In this document: positions 46,495-58,069 of the stretch, one piece after another
Layout of the letters: each line of letters begins with the position of its first letter
How positions within the stretch are numbered: position 1 is the first letter of the stretch
Assembly: GCA_001510575.1 (NCBI GenBank)
Contig: LNGK01000004.1
Span: 310,001 to 374,000 of the forward strand
Reading direction: 5' to 3'
From: Knoxdaviesia capensis
Taxonomy: Eukaryota > Ascomycota > Sordariomycetes > Microascales > Gondwanamycetaceae
DNA: 64,000 nt
The notes under the pieces: model-generated
Told to the model about the DNA's origin: nothing
The model's input: only the letters and a program-made list of their open reading frames with translations
Database searches by the model: none
Program-made: the position numbers and the translations under genes

Positions 46495-48125
46495 TCAACT
46501 CTTCGTGGGGACCTCTCCCTCGGCGGTTGCTGGCGCTGTGGTTTCCTCATCAACCTTCTCATCATCGGCTGCCGCCTCAACCGCGACCCGGAGATCGTAG
46601 TTGAGCTCAAAGCACTCGGCCAGGAGCTGCATCACGCTGCCCTGGCCCTCGGGAATGTCGTCGCCGACCATAAATTTGCCGTCAACCCGCATGTCGTCGA
46701 GAGAGTTGAGCTTCATCGAGTACGGGTAGAGTTCACGCGGCGATGACACTCCGCCGCTTTCTTGCACCTCTATCAAGCACCGCTTCAGCGTCTGCAGTTG
46801 GTTGTAGACCGGAAGCAACGCTTCGGACACCGGCTCGGATGATATCATGAGTGAGTATATCAAGGCGTACGACTTGCGAAGGAGGTAGAGGAGGGTCTAG
46901 AGAGAAGTTAACAGTTAGTGAGAGGAATACCGGATCACTGGAGGAAAATCAAAATGCCACTCACTCTCTGGACGTATAGCTCGGCAGGGTGACCATTCTC
47001 GTCGACCCAATTGCCGTCGACACGCATATCATCGATGCGGTCAAGAGTTTGCTGGTAGTCATACAGGTCGGTTTCTCGCAGGGACCAAGCCTGTGTCAGC
47101 AGGACCTTATCAAGATCACCACGCACCCTCAGGAGAGGATGGTAGATATGGTGGAACGACACCGGGATGACACCGCGCTGCTCCAGCACGGTTGATGCCC
47201 ATCGTACACACTTCTCCAGCAGCTCGGAAACATCGTCACTTCCCTGGGCTGGCACTCCGGCAGCATTCAGGAACTTGCCATCTTTGCGTTGGTTGTCAAC
47301 GTCGACAAGCTCCTCGGCCAGTTTGCGAACTTCGGTCGCGGAGAACTAGAAAGAGGTAAGATACCGTTAGTTGAAGATGGCTCGATACACATAGCGGAGA
47401 AGGACGTCGCCACATACTCTAGATCTTGTGTTTGCCAGGGCAATGGATCGTAGCACCGAAATAAGGCGCTCGTGAATGGCTGGCAGGGGCTGTTCCAGAA
47501 TATCAAGCTTGCTTTGCAGACCCTTCATAAGAATCATGCAGTCGTTGACTCGGCGTGTCAAGAGGGCAACGACGGCCGGAGGATGCTGGTCCTCTGCGGA
47601 GTTGATCGCACGGTCCAGTTGTTGCAATGTGTCGGAGATGCTATCGAGGTCTTTGTTCGAATAAAGGCCAGCCTCGGTAAGATGCTTGAGAATGCGCTGG
47701 ATCACCGAAGTCAGAGCGTATGAAGCCGGAGCCTCCTTGGTCCGGCCAATGGTGAGGAAGAAGAGTGACAGAAGCTGGAAGCAGCTCTCCATCATGCTGT
47801 CGACTGAATAGCGGGGGGCGAAGTGTTAGTGAGGGTGGTTTCACCATGCTGCACTCTGTAGCACAAGTGCAACAATGGACAAGAACGCTTGCTAGTACAT
47901 ACGTCTGGTTTTGGGGGTTGAGGTCTCAAAGTTTGCTCCGCGAACCTCATACAAGGCCCGGGCCTGAGCCACAGTCTCGTCATACAGTGGGAGAACATCC
48001 TGACTGCGAACATACTGGGTGCGGTCTTTCTTCAGAAGCAACAGCTTGGAGTGGATGAGTTCAACGGTTTTCAGGATCTCAAGTTCCCGCGGATCCGCCG
48101 GAAGAGGCCAGGAAGGAGTCTCCAT
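46495..48125 (-). CDS. UPF0662 / DUF2408 family protein
   Basis: Conserved fungal protein related to the S. pombe UPF0662 proteins; molecular function unknown. Four exons: 48125-47903, 47803-47418, 47345-46965, 46896-46495; 463 aa. It is predicted mostly alpha-helical and has internally similar halves: LDRIDDMRVDGNWVDENGHP in one and LNSLDDMRVDGKFMVGDDIP in the other, each after a helical segment. The C-terminus is a short acidic low-complexity tail. No membrane span or catalytic motif recognised. Exon joins are in frame and each intron has a branch-like CTAAC or CTAAC variant. Confidence 0.88.
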
Positions 48126-50107
48126 GGTGATTGAATTGGTAGGTGAGCGTTAACGAGAGGGATAGTAGAATATAGACAGCTGGCACAATATGGATACTGC
48201 GGGATTGAACTGACTTGGAGGAGAAGATCTGGAAGTGGTCTAGAATGAAAGTGGAACGGAGGGATAAAATGATGAATGGCGAAAAGAGAGAGGGAAAGTC
48301 GACTACGACAGTAAGATAGAGCACAGAAATATATGAGGATGGGAAGAATCGAAGCTTTAAGAAATGACGACTTTTTGCTTGACGGTTTCGGGTGGTTTAA
48401 GAGAGTCTCTGAAATAGCGGGGATTTAAGGAAGGAACGGCCCAGTGGCGAATGACACACGTACCTGCCTGGATTTACAGTTGGGTTGAAGATACTGGGGG
48501 TTCGGTGAAGGAGTACATTCCGTTAAGTGCATATATGAACCTACAGACATTGGACTTCGAAATTGGCTCACGCTGATAAGAGGCATGTAGCGCGGTGCAG
48601 AAAATATGCAGCTACTGAGGTGAAAGATAGGACTTGCCGGATCTCTGGTGATATGCATTCCGATTTCCCGATAAGCATGAGGAGGGGGAGAAAGCCAGCT
48701 GTCAGAGCGAAAGACTTCGGTTTGGCCGGGCCTAACAGTCCGGTGTGCTCGTACACAGACACGGACACACACAGACAATGCTCTGTATCTTGGGGGTTTT
48801 TCTGGTCGCAATACTCTCCAGAATCCAGCTGATGCAGTCAGTTTCTCTTGCTCTCGTTGGACCCCTCCCCCGCCTGACGGAGAATCGCCGAAAAGAGAAC
48901 GATGCGCGACCAGGGCTGGCTGGGGAAACTGGCACACGGTTTGCAACAGCAGTTTTTAGCACGGTGGGGACAACACAATCGACAATCGACGGCCTCCAGT
49001 TTGTGTCCCGGTACCGTGATGGCACGATGCAAAGTGGCCAGACTTGGTTTGTCTGGACCGAACCCTAGACGACGAGCCCCCATGGCCTGGGATGATCCCG
49101 GCCTGCGCCGAAATGGACCCTAAAGCCTACGATGAAGATCAACATATTTCCCGTACGAGTGGTGGTTACCTCCGCTCGGCGTCGTCGATGGCCAATGACT
49201 TCATCTCCACTAGAAAGCTGTCGTACGTGAGCGGTGTTATTTATGAACCTCCAGGCATTCCGAGGGCTCGTAATGCTGAGTCTTGGAGGTAGTTGAACAG
49301 CTGATGAGCCTTCCACTGCCAAGATTTCACACCATGCGGACATTTCTTCCGGCACCAAAGATTAAAGAGAGGAGAGGAAAGATGAAGAGTCTCGCCGGAT
49401 GAGATGTTTGCTCAGTACTGACTGTATACTGTCTCTCTCCTTCCGCCCTCATCAGATTGTGACACTCTCAACATGCACTGTAACCCTGAGGCGATGACGC
49501 CTTCGACAGTGAGCCAACCGCCAGAGTCACTGCTGATGGACCATTTGACAGGCCAAAGAATCAGGGCATCAGCACCTAAACGCCTGGTTCTAGATCATGC
49601 TGTTAGACAAGGGTGCTGCAAACGCTTAACGTCAACCGGCCAAGTTCCGTAAGTCGGCAAATCGGGTAATGTGGCGCCAAGGCCATAAGTATGCTGTCAG
49701 ACCAACTGTGGCTGGAAGAGTCGTGGCTGACTGCTTGTCTGCCCCTCTCACGTGCGCCAGTCAGCTGACACATACTCCCCGCCAAAAATCCGATTAGGTC
49801 TTGAAGCCCTGCGGTGTGGCTCTCTGCCCTGGATCACTGGATTTGTGTGTGCGGGCAGGTCTAAACCCGCTATTTTTCCCTGCACGCTGCAGCCGTTAGT
49901 CAGATTGAATTTTTGTGCTGTGCTGCGTCCATCTGTGCCCACTTAATTCTCCCACCAAAGGAAAACCTTCACCTCATCCATCGACATTTGACTCTTCTCT
50001 CTTGTTTCCTGTTCCGATCTCTCGAAATACATCCAACTCGACTACATCGATTCTTCTCTCTCTTTTCTTTTCTCTTCCCCCCCGTTTTTCCAAACAAATC
50101 AGTCACA
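48126..50107. other. Divergent intergenic region, UPF0662 / RPP1
   Basis: 2 kb. A CCCTAG word lies near 49066, and the 150 bp before the RPP1 start are CT-rich. Short frames only, and no RNA gene recognised. Confidence 0.55.
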
Positions 50108-51067
50108 ATGTCTACCGCTGAGTTGGCTTCGTCGTACGCCGCTTTGATCCTGGCCGATGATGGCGTTGAGATCACTGTGAGTTTCTTCCCACGATTTCGG
50201 CGCTGTGAGATGCGATGGTTTTTGGAGAGAACACGGAACTCAACGGAAGACGGAGATGATCAGCGGAGTCTCCCTCTTACGGACGACATCAAACAACCTG
50301 GGATAGATCCGACATGATGCATTTTACTGACCCGTCCATCTATTCACTTTTCATAGGCCGATAAGCTGCAAACCCTGATCAAGGCCGCCGGTGTCGAAGT
50401 CGAGTCCATCTGGACCACCCTGTTCGCGAAGGTACGAATTTAGCAAGCCTCCTCAACTGTGTCGGACTCGTTTCTGTAGCAGCCTGTCGTCTCTCGAGTC
50501 GTTCTTCTACGTTTTCCACAACCATCGCTACAAGACAACAATGGCTGCAGTTCGGAATGTCCACGACCTCCAGAATCGACTTACACGCTCCAATATCGCT
50601 GCGGTTTCGACCAAACGCCGAGCCGATGACGCCAATTTCAGACAACTGCTCCTCCATTCACCATACCGGCCAGAAGCCTCATGCAACAGAGACGATCAAC
50701 ACACAGGACATAAGCTGCGAACATCGAGTACTTTACGCGAAAACATACTGACAGTCGGATGTGTCATCACAATATAGGCTCTCGCTGGCAAGGATGTCAA
50801 GGACCTGCTCCTGAACGTTGGCTCGGGAGGTGGTGCTGCCCCCGCCGCCGGAGGTGCTGCTGCCGCTGGCGGTGCCGAGGCCAAGGAGGAGGCCAAGGAG
50901 GAGGCTAAGGAGGAGGGTAAGTCGAGCTCCCCCGATAGGACATGCCCGTCCAACTGCTTTTACCTTCACGGCGTTCCCGAACCAGAAATACTAACCCACT
51001 CTCTTTGCGCCCACTCACAGAGAAGGAGGAGTCGGACGACGACATGGGCTTCGGACTGTTCGACTAA
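50108..51067 (+). CDS. RPP1: 60S acidic ribosomal protein P1
   Basis: Stalk protein of the large ribosomal subunit that forms P1-P2 dimers on P0 and recruits elongation factors. Exons 50108-50176, 50357-50431, 50778-50916, 51021-51067; 109 aa. The N-terminal helical dimerisation domain reads STAELASSYAALILADDGVEIT then ADKLQTLIKAAGVEVESIW. An Ala/Gly hinge and an acidic KEEAKEE segment follow, and the conserved C-terminus ends EESDDDMGFGLFD. Length and tail are diagnostic; the N-terminus distinguishes it from P2. Intron 1 is 180 nt and intron 2 is 346 nt, long for this genome. Confidence 0.96.
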
Positions 51068-51793
51068 ACGGTTTAATTCTCCGCTGTTCCGCCTTAATGA
51101 CTCTCTCTATCTCGTCTCTTTTGTTTCTCTCTTTTTTCTCACACCCTCTCACATTGTGTTCTTCTTTTTTCTTATTCCCGTCTTTTTCCACCCTGCTTTA
51201 TTGTACTCGGTATGCATTGGGCGTGCTGGGGAGGAGCTTTTCGATCGATATACAGGAACGGAGGGCACGATATCTTTTCTGCATCTTTTTTTCGTTTTCC
51301 CCGCCATGAGTGTGGGGGGAATGGAAGGGGACCCGAAAGGAAAAAAAGGCAGCTGGTTTCGCATACGGTTTAATATGACGGAACGATGGCCGCTTGGGGC
51401 AAATATGGAGTTTGGAATCCCATAAAAAATCCTTTTTTTATTGAAAAATAAAAAACCCGAAAAATGATGTAAAAAGAACATACGCAACGTCTTCGGCTTC
51501 GTGATTCATTGTGTCGTATGGGGTGCCGGATACTGTGAAGGTGAGGTTCACCCATGTCAGTGTATTGCACAAGCAAGGCAAGAGAGTAGGAGACGTCCAG
51601 AACTGGATTCATCTCGAACATTTCACACACAGAGCACGCTTTGGTTTATTGAGGGAGTTCATTCCTTGACTCCATTGATTTACACCCTTCCCGACCAAGT
51701 AGATTTTGAAAACAAAAAAGAAAAAAGACAAAGTGAGCTTCATTAGACAGAAAAGTTGAACCAGCCCGAAAAAAAAAACCCCCCCCTCATTCA
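51068..51793. other. Convergent 3' intergenic region
   Basis: About 730 bp between RPP1 and the UBX gene, T-rich after the RPP1 stop. No gene supported. Confidence 0.6.
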
Positions 51794-53121
51794 TCACGCC
51801 GACTTCACAATCAACACCGCCGAGGGGACCAGCCCGGCCTCCTTCAGAGTCTTGGAGAAGTCCACGTGGCCCTCGAACACCTTGCGCGGGAAGGTCGTGG
51901 CGAAGCTCGCAACCGCAGCACCGGTCTCGCTCTCGACGAGCTGGGCGAGCTCGAACAGCGTGGTCTCGGCCGGCAGCGTCTTGGTCAGGTTGCCAGACGC
52001 CGGGGTTTGCAGACGGAGACGGGCCTCGGTGTGCTGGCTGGTGCGCGGCGCGGAGGGAGCAGCCGCGGGTTTCGCTTCAACGGGGGCGGCGGCGGGGGCT
52101 CTGCCCTCGCGGGCGAGCTTCTCGGCCTCGGCCTTGCGGCGGCGCTCCTCCTTGTCGGCCTCGATCTTGGCGCGGATGCGGCGCTTGGCCTCGGCGTCTT
52201 CGGCCTTCTCGATGCGCTTTTGCGCGGCGGCGCGGATCTGCTCGTCGCGCTGGAGCTTCTCCTTGGCGTCCTGGGTCTCCTTGGTGGCCTTCATGCGGAT
52301 TTTCTGTGGAAGGGGCGGGGAAAGGGGAGTTAGCTCTCTGGCAATGGGGCCTTTCTTTGGGCGGGGGTGGTTCAGACGCGAGCAGCAAGTTGAAAGGCGC
52401 GGGTGGTTGTTCTGCCATACCTCGTTCTTCTTTTGCTGTTCCTTATCAACAGCAGATTGTCCCTCCCGCTTGGCTTGGAGCTTCTCGCGGAGCTCTTGTA
52501 GCTTGGCCCTCTTCTCCTCCTCCGTCAACGGCGCGATGGCCTCGGTCGATTCGGAAAAATCGGTGTGGCCTCTGTCAGGTGTCGAGACACGTTCATTAGC
52601 GTTTGCTGGTCTACTACCCTGTTTGCTGGGGGCCTCTCCAAAACTCTTGGGGGGGTCGTGAGTGAATGGAAGAAGGAAGACTCACGATTTCGTGGCGTGG
52701 AATGTAGCCAAGTCGGCGTTCTTGAAGCGCTTGCCGCACTCGTTGCAGACTAGCGAGTTCGCGCCCGCGTCGCCGGCCTCTCCCGCCTCGTCGTCCTCGT
52801 CGTCCTTGGCCGGGCCCTTCGCTTTCAGGGCGGCCTTGATCTCGTCGATGGTCTTGTCCTGGTTCTCCTCGAGCCACTCGAGGGCACCCTGGACTGGAAA
52901 AGGCAAGCAACAGATGCCAGGGTTAGCTTGTGCTGGCCGGAGCTGTCATTGCGGGGGTGCGGCAGCTGGGGAATAGCTGGCTTGTCGCAGTCTGCTGGCT
53001 GATGCCCGGTCAATGGAGCTGGGGGGAGACACTCACGGCCGCCGGTGTTCTTGACAGCAAGCTCGGCTCGCTCTTTTTCAAAGCCCATGTCGAGCAGGGC
53101 CTCAAGATCGGATTGCACCAT
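51794..53121 (-). CDS. UBA/C2H2/UBX domain protein (UBXN1/SAKS1-like)
   Basis: Probable Cdc48/p97 cofactor that links ubiquitinated substrates to the ATPase. Four exons: 53121-53037, 52893-52686, 52571-52421, 52303-51794; 317 aa. UBA domain residues 1-40 (LEALLDMGFEKERAELAVKN). A single C2H2 finger spans Cys78, Cys81, His94, His100 (CNECGKRF...FHATKSGH), with the exon 2/3 junction inside the finger. A long charged coiled coil covers roughly 110-215. The UBX domain from about 230 to the end has TRLR-like EARLRLQTPASGNL, LVESETG and a TFPRK element at the loop that contacts p97. The arrangement is the SAKS1/UBXN1 order. Confidence 0.92.
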
Positions 53122-55082
53122 GATGGAAGCGGTTGAGATAGGGAACGCAGAGTGTGGTGGTGGTGAGAGGTGGGAAGTATTCCGTAGGTTGACAGCAGAG
53201 GTAGTTTTCAACGTAGGTACACGGTAAGAACTTAAAGAGATGGCTTATTGAAAGTGCACACAAAGAAGTACGATACAAGATAGCCGCCAACACAAACGCA
53301 GATTTCTAAGGTGTAAGGTGATAATAGTAGTAGTACGTGGGATTGTAGAAGCCTATGGAAAGTCTCAATGCCCCTCCAAAAGCTGCCAGCCAGCTGGTGG
53401 CAGCTGAGAATGTGACAGGGGAAGAAAGTGTGGCACCCAATCTTTAGGGTTGAGGGTTAAGCTTTTAGTCTTGTTACAAGGAGCCAGGTCTGAAGCAAAC
53501 TCTTGAGAAACCGATCCTCTCCAGAAGTCCGTGAGTCCTCACACACATACTGTACACTATGATCTTCCTCTCCTCTACTGGGAATCCTACCGTGCCTGTA
53601 TAATATGCCGTTCGGACCCTATACAAGGATGGATTCGTGGGGAACATTTGGTGGACGGTCTGTTCCATCCCTGCTCAAGGTCGAGGGAACTGCACCTAAA
53701 ACTACTGCTGTTACAGTGGAAGAGCTCACTACAACTCCAACAACCAGCTCTGTGTGTTAGCATGGACTCTCCCAGTTGTATACACTACAGGGAGAGCGAG
53801 GTACCCCGCAAGTGTCGCCCCACCATGTGAAGGGGAGAGCAACAGCTTGTATTTCAGGTCACCACTGTCCTGTTTCAAGACCCAGCAAGGCTCCAGCGGA
53901 CCAGGTTGAAAATATGTATGCCTGTGTCCAGGGAATGAATGTTGGCCACTGGTGTGATGAAGTCTGTCGTGTGTCTGGCGAACACGAGTGATTGAGTGTC
54001 GGTGTGAGGGACGAGCGAGGAGCTGTCCTCGGAGGAAAGTGTCTTTCTGGGGGCCGGCCTTGAAACCACGTTGGCATTTCGGAGCATCATGTGGCAGCCA
54101 GGGCCAGCAGCGGATCATAGAAAAAGACGAGAAAAAATCAATCCGCATGCTAGACATGGAATCATCCATGCTAGCGATCCTGATCTGATCATTCCGGCCA
54201 ACAGCAAGCACATCTTCGGGAGAGTTTCGTTGGTTCGTATTGCCGTCATGCACTTTCGAAAGATGCGGCCTCCCACCGTCGGCTTGGGAAAAAAGGTGTG
54301 GGCCATTTCACATGCGTCACAGCGAGATTCCTCACATGCACAAGAGTTGAGTTGAGAGTCTCTTTTTGCACACAATCAGGACAAACCAGGTGGCCGGATC
54401 TCAGCCGACGTCCTTTACTGTCCAGTTCGTATGTGCGCGCTTACCTAAGCCACATATCCCTTGGGGATTACGTAGTGGCCACACAAACCCTCGTAGCTGG
54501 TATCCTTAGCAGCTAGTGACTTCAGTTTTACCCTGAGTTTGGTTAACGCCTGTTGTACCTCCTTCCCTCGGGCCCTTTCTTGATGGTCGTCGTTCATTCC
54601 TTCCCAGATATTTCCAATCACTTTAACCATCTGTCTCCTACCCTAATATCTCGTCTGATATCTTCATAACCTCATTTTCCCCCTTCCTATCACGGTTGCT
54701 CCTTTCTCCAACGTTTGCTTCCCCCACTCATAATATTGTCTGTGTGCTGTATATCTTGTGTTTTCTTCTCACAGTTTATACCTCTTTTTTAACCCTTCTT
54801 CTTCCCCTTTCATCCTCCTTTTTCCCTATCTCCCTCTTTCTTGGTGTGCCACCCTTATCCTCTGGCCTTGTTCATTTTCTCCCCCGATTTCGTTCACTTG
54901 ACATCATCGTCTCTTTTTTAACTTCTCTCCCAATCTCCAATCTTCTCTTATAGGAGACTCCCTTTTCTGACTGCCTTGACGCCCTGATTGCAAGCACCCA
55001 CAGCAACTCCCACGACGTTCCTGATCTTTCCTTCAAATCCCACCCACCCACATCCGCCTCTTCCTCCATTTCTCTTGTCAAG
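53122..55082. other. Divergent intergenic region, UBX protein / SCS2-like
   Basis: 2 kb. Inverted telobox-like words TTTAGGGTTGAGGGTTAA at 53443-53460, about 330 bp upstream of the UBX gene; CT-rich DNA from 54640 to 55070 before the SCS2-like start. No coding sequence recognised. Confidence 0.55.
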
Positions 55083-56638
55083 ATGTCGATCGAGGTTGAG
55101 CCCATGGACTTGAGCTTCAGACGTTAGTATTTCCTTCTTCTCGTCTTAACAGTGACATCCCCGTCTTTCTCGGGTCGCATCTGCGAGTGTATGTGGCTGA
55201 CTTAAAACCGTGTTCTCTTGAGATAGGGCCCTTCACCATTGAGGTGAATGAGGTTCTGAAGGTCAAGAATCCCAACTCAAGCCCTATCGCTTTCAAGGTA
55301 CGTTTTACGAAATATCTCCCACTCTACCTGTGCGCTGTCATGGCTGTGTTCCTGGCTGCTAACCGCTGATACTTTCGCATCCAACAGATCAAGACCACCG
55401 CCCCGAAGCAGTATGTTGCAACCCTAGTTCTTTTTTTCCTCCCCCGAATTACGATGGCTTCTTCCCGACGGACTCACCGCCCGCGAGACGATCACGATAC
55501 CGAAGAGTCCGGTGCTGAGTTGTAAAATCTGACCACGTGTTTTCAACATCTAGGTATTGCGTGCGCCCGAACTCCGGCCGCATCGAGCCTGGTCAACAAA
55601 TCGAAGTCTCGGGTAGGTGAAGCCCTGGAAATCCCCCCCTAGCGGCGATGAAAAACAAAACTTGCCGGACAATACCAATACGGTGTCCCGTTTTAAAAGC
55701 CCCCGTTTGTGCTAACATGCATCTCTCTCCGATAGTTATCCTCCAGGCCATGAAGGCTGACCCCCCGGCCGATGCGAAATGCCGTGACAAGTTCCTTGTC
55801 CAGGCCGCCATTATCTCGCGAGAGCTAGAGTTCTCTCCCATCGCTACTGTTGTATGTACAGACTGGACCGGGCACGTGTCTGCCTCCGGAGACGTACCAC
55901 TCTCTGCAGAGAAGGTTGTCCTCAGGATATAGTTTACTAACAGCTTGCTTGCTTCGCTTCGGTTCCAGCTCGAACAAACCGATCGCTCTCAATTGCAGGA
56001 GAAGAAGATCCGCGTGACCTGGCTACCCGCTGCCGAGGCCGCCACGGCCGCCGCTACTGCGACAACTCCCCGTCGCGAGCCGGCAACAAATGGTGTATGT
56101 TACACAGAGAACCCGTTATCTTTGCCCGTCCTCAACTCTCCTCTTTAACATTCCCCGTCTCGTCGTTGGCTACATGTTGTCTGTCATGCCTAACTAATTA
56201 CACTCTGTTAACTCTTCGTTCCTCTTCCTCTAGACAACCGACGCGACCCCGGATGTTTCTCGCGTATTTTCTTCTCCCGGCGACACCGCAACGTCGTCTC
56301 CTGAGTCCGACCCTGCCGATCTCGACGCCACCACGGTTGTTTCCGAGATGTCCGCCGCCCCCCGCACTGCCGTCGTGGCCTCCGAGCCGGAGTCGAAGCG
56401 CGTCTCGTCGTACGAGTCCAAGCCCACCACTACTGCTCTCAAGGCTGACTCCACCGTTAAGCGCCGCAAGTCCGCCGTTCCTGAGCCGGAGTTGGAGAAG
56501 GAGACTGCTGTTGCTCCTGCCCCCGCCTCTAATGTCGCTGTGGCTACCCCGCTCCGTGAGAAGATTGAGGGTGTGTCGGTGCCCATCGCTGCCATGCTGT
56601 GCGTGTTGAGCTTCCTCCTCGCCTATTTCTTTTTTTAA
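55083..56638 (+). CDS. SCS2: VAP/Scs2-type ER membrane protein (MSP domain)
   Basis: ER tail-anchored VAP that tethers membrane contacts by binding FFAT-motif proteins. Seven exons: 55083-55122, 55227-55297, 55388-55410 (23 nt), 55554-55612, 55736-55851, 55969-56094, 56234-56638; 279 aa. The MSP domain (about 1-122) includes FTIEVNEVLKVKNPNSSPIAFK, IKTTAPKQYCVRPNSGRIEPG and ADAKCRDKFLVQA, covering the FFAT-binding face (K-T-T-A-P-K and the following strand). A Ser/Thr/Pro-rich linker follows, and a C-terminal hydrophobic anchor VPIAAMLCVLSFLLAYFFF ends the protein. The domain is split over six exons. Family certain; orthology to Scs2 versus Scs22 is inferred. Confidence 0.94.
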
Positions 56639-57481
56639 GGAGCCATCCGGGCCCATAATCTTGAGAGCTTTGATGGGCGCGTCCGTTGGTTTTCTCGTTA
56701 TCTCCCAGAAAGAAAGTTCTCTTCCAGGGCCGACATGCAGTCATTTTCACTCCAGTTGTTAGCTATGCGTGTTGTCGGTGCTTTTGTGCTTGTTTGCTGA
56801 GCTCGTTTGGATGCCTTTATCTCTCTTTTTACCCTCGCCTCTTCTGGGACACCCCTCCGCTGATGGAGATCCTGTAAAGACATGCATATTTTATTTTCTG
56901 GTCATAGCTGGTGTGTATTTGTTGGTGTGATCTGGATCTTGTTTCTCTCCCCATTGCCCTCGCTCTTTTCCTTTTCATTTGTCTTCTCTTTCCTCAATAC
57001 CCCCCTCTTCCATCCCTCCTTGTGATGCTCTTTTCTCTATGTTTTCGCCTTTTTCTTGTCCTATGGTTCGGCTCGGTTCGAACTTGTTACGAACTGGGTT
57101 ACATAGGCCCATAACTTCCTCCTCCTGCTCCATGATACGATACTTTCTCCACCGACATTGCCTCTAAAAAGATATTTCCTTCTGATCTCTTTTCTTTTTT
57201 TGTGTGTGTCTTGCTTGAATCGGGTTTTTTGTTTTTCCTTTTGTGTTTGCTGGTGTGACTCCTGTGTCTTCTTGTGTGGAGTTGGAGTACATGTGGGGAG
57301 TTTATATCTTTTCTCGCTGATTTCTTTCTCTTCTTGTCGTCCTGGTCGTTGGTGCCGGGAGAGGAGTGATGTTCAGCGGGAACACTGGAGGAGGACCAAC
57401 CAACACCAATCTAAACATCTTTCTCACGCACACACGGATTTGCAGCTTGCATATGGGGCGAAACAGATATATATATTTATG

Positions 57482-57501
57482 TATATATATATATATATAT
57501 T
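57482..57501. repeat. (AT)n microsatellite
   Basis: About ten TA/AT units in the SCS2/desaturase 3' interval. Confidence 0.9.
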
Positions 57502-57791
57502 CATACCACTTTCTTAGGCCTAGGTGCGCGTGGCGTTCTGCTTCACGAATGATGTGAAACGGACCCTGGCGGTATACGACCACTTTTGCATCTCGTACGT
57601 TCGAGGTGGACGAGAACGAACGAGATTTACAGGCCCCAGGAAACATACAGATCATGGGTGCCAGAGTTGGATCTGGCTATGAAAGCTGTGGGAATGCAAA
57701 GGACGTATTATTAGAGCGTAAGGGAGAAACGAGCAGTATATGTACATTATATAAAGAGAAAAAAGAAATAGAAATCAACGAGATTTTTAAA

Positions 57792-57808
57792 NNNNNNNNN
57801 NNNNNNNN
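57792..57808. other. Assembly gap (N run)
   Basis: Seventeen undetermined bases, followed directly by a G homopolymer. True length unknown. It lies outside all coding exons. Confidence 0.98.
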
Positions 57809-58069
57809 GGGGGGGGTGGCGGTCATCATCCTCTTCGTCTAATTTTCGTGCAGCGGTTGTTAGTTGTAAAGCGCCCCCCGTATGTATCCATGGCGGAGAA
57901 AAGGGGGCAGCATAACCCAAAAATCATAACTTTTTGTGTTCCATGAAAGAGCCAGGAGGAGTCTCTCATCCTTCATCCGCACTGATCCCTAACATCATCA
58001 AATGGAGAACCGAAGTGGTTCCTTGAAGTGGTGTTCTCCGCGGCTCGAGCTCCAACGAGAACTGGGGGT

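Larger units (their letters stand above)
56639..58069. other. Convergent 3' intergenic region containing an assembly gap
   Basis: 1.4 kb between the SCS2-like and desaturase genes, T-rich after the SCS2 stop, with an (AT)n tract at 57482-57501 and a run of N at 57792-57808. No gene supported. Confidence 0.6.

Noticed and set aside
49044..49292. 82-codon frame upstream of RPP1
   Set aside because: No similarity, no splice context and several competing frames; treated as non-coding.
50432..50777. snoRNA in the 346-nt second intron of RPP1
   Set aside because: No properly spaced C and D boxes or H/ACA layout could be found; only the intron length is suggestive.
53729..54253. 174-codon minus-strand frame between the UBX and SCS2-like genes
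   Set aside because: Composition is not protein-like, no domain is recognised, and shorter competing frames cover the same DNA.
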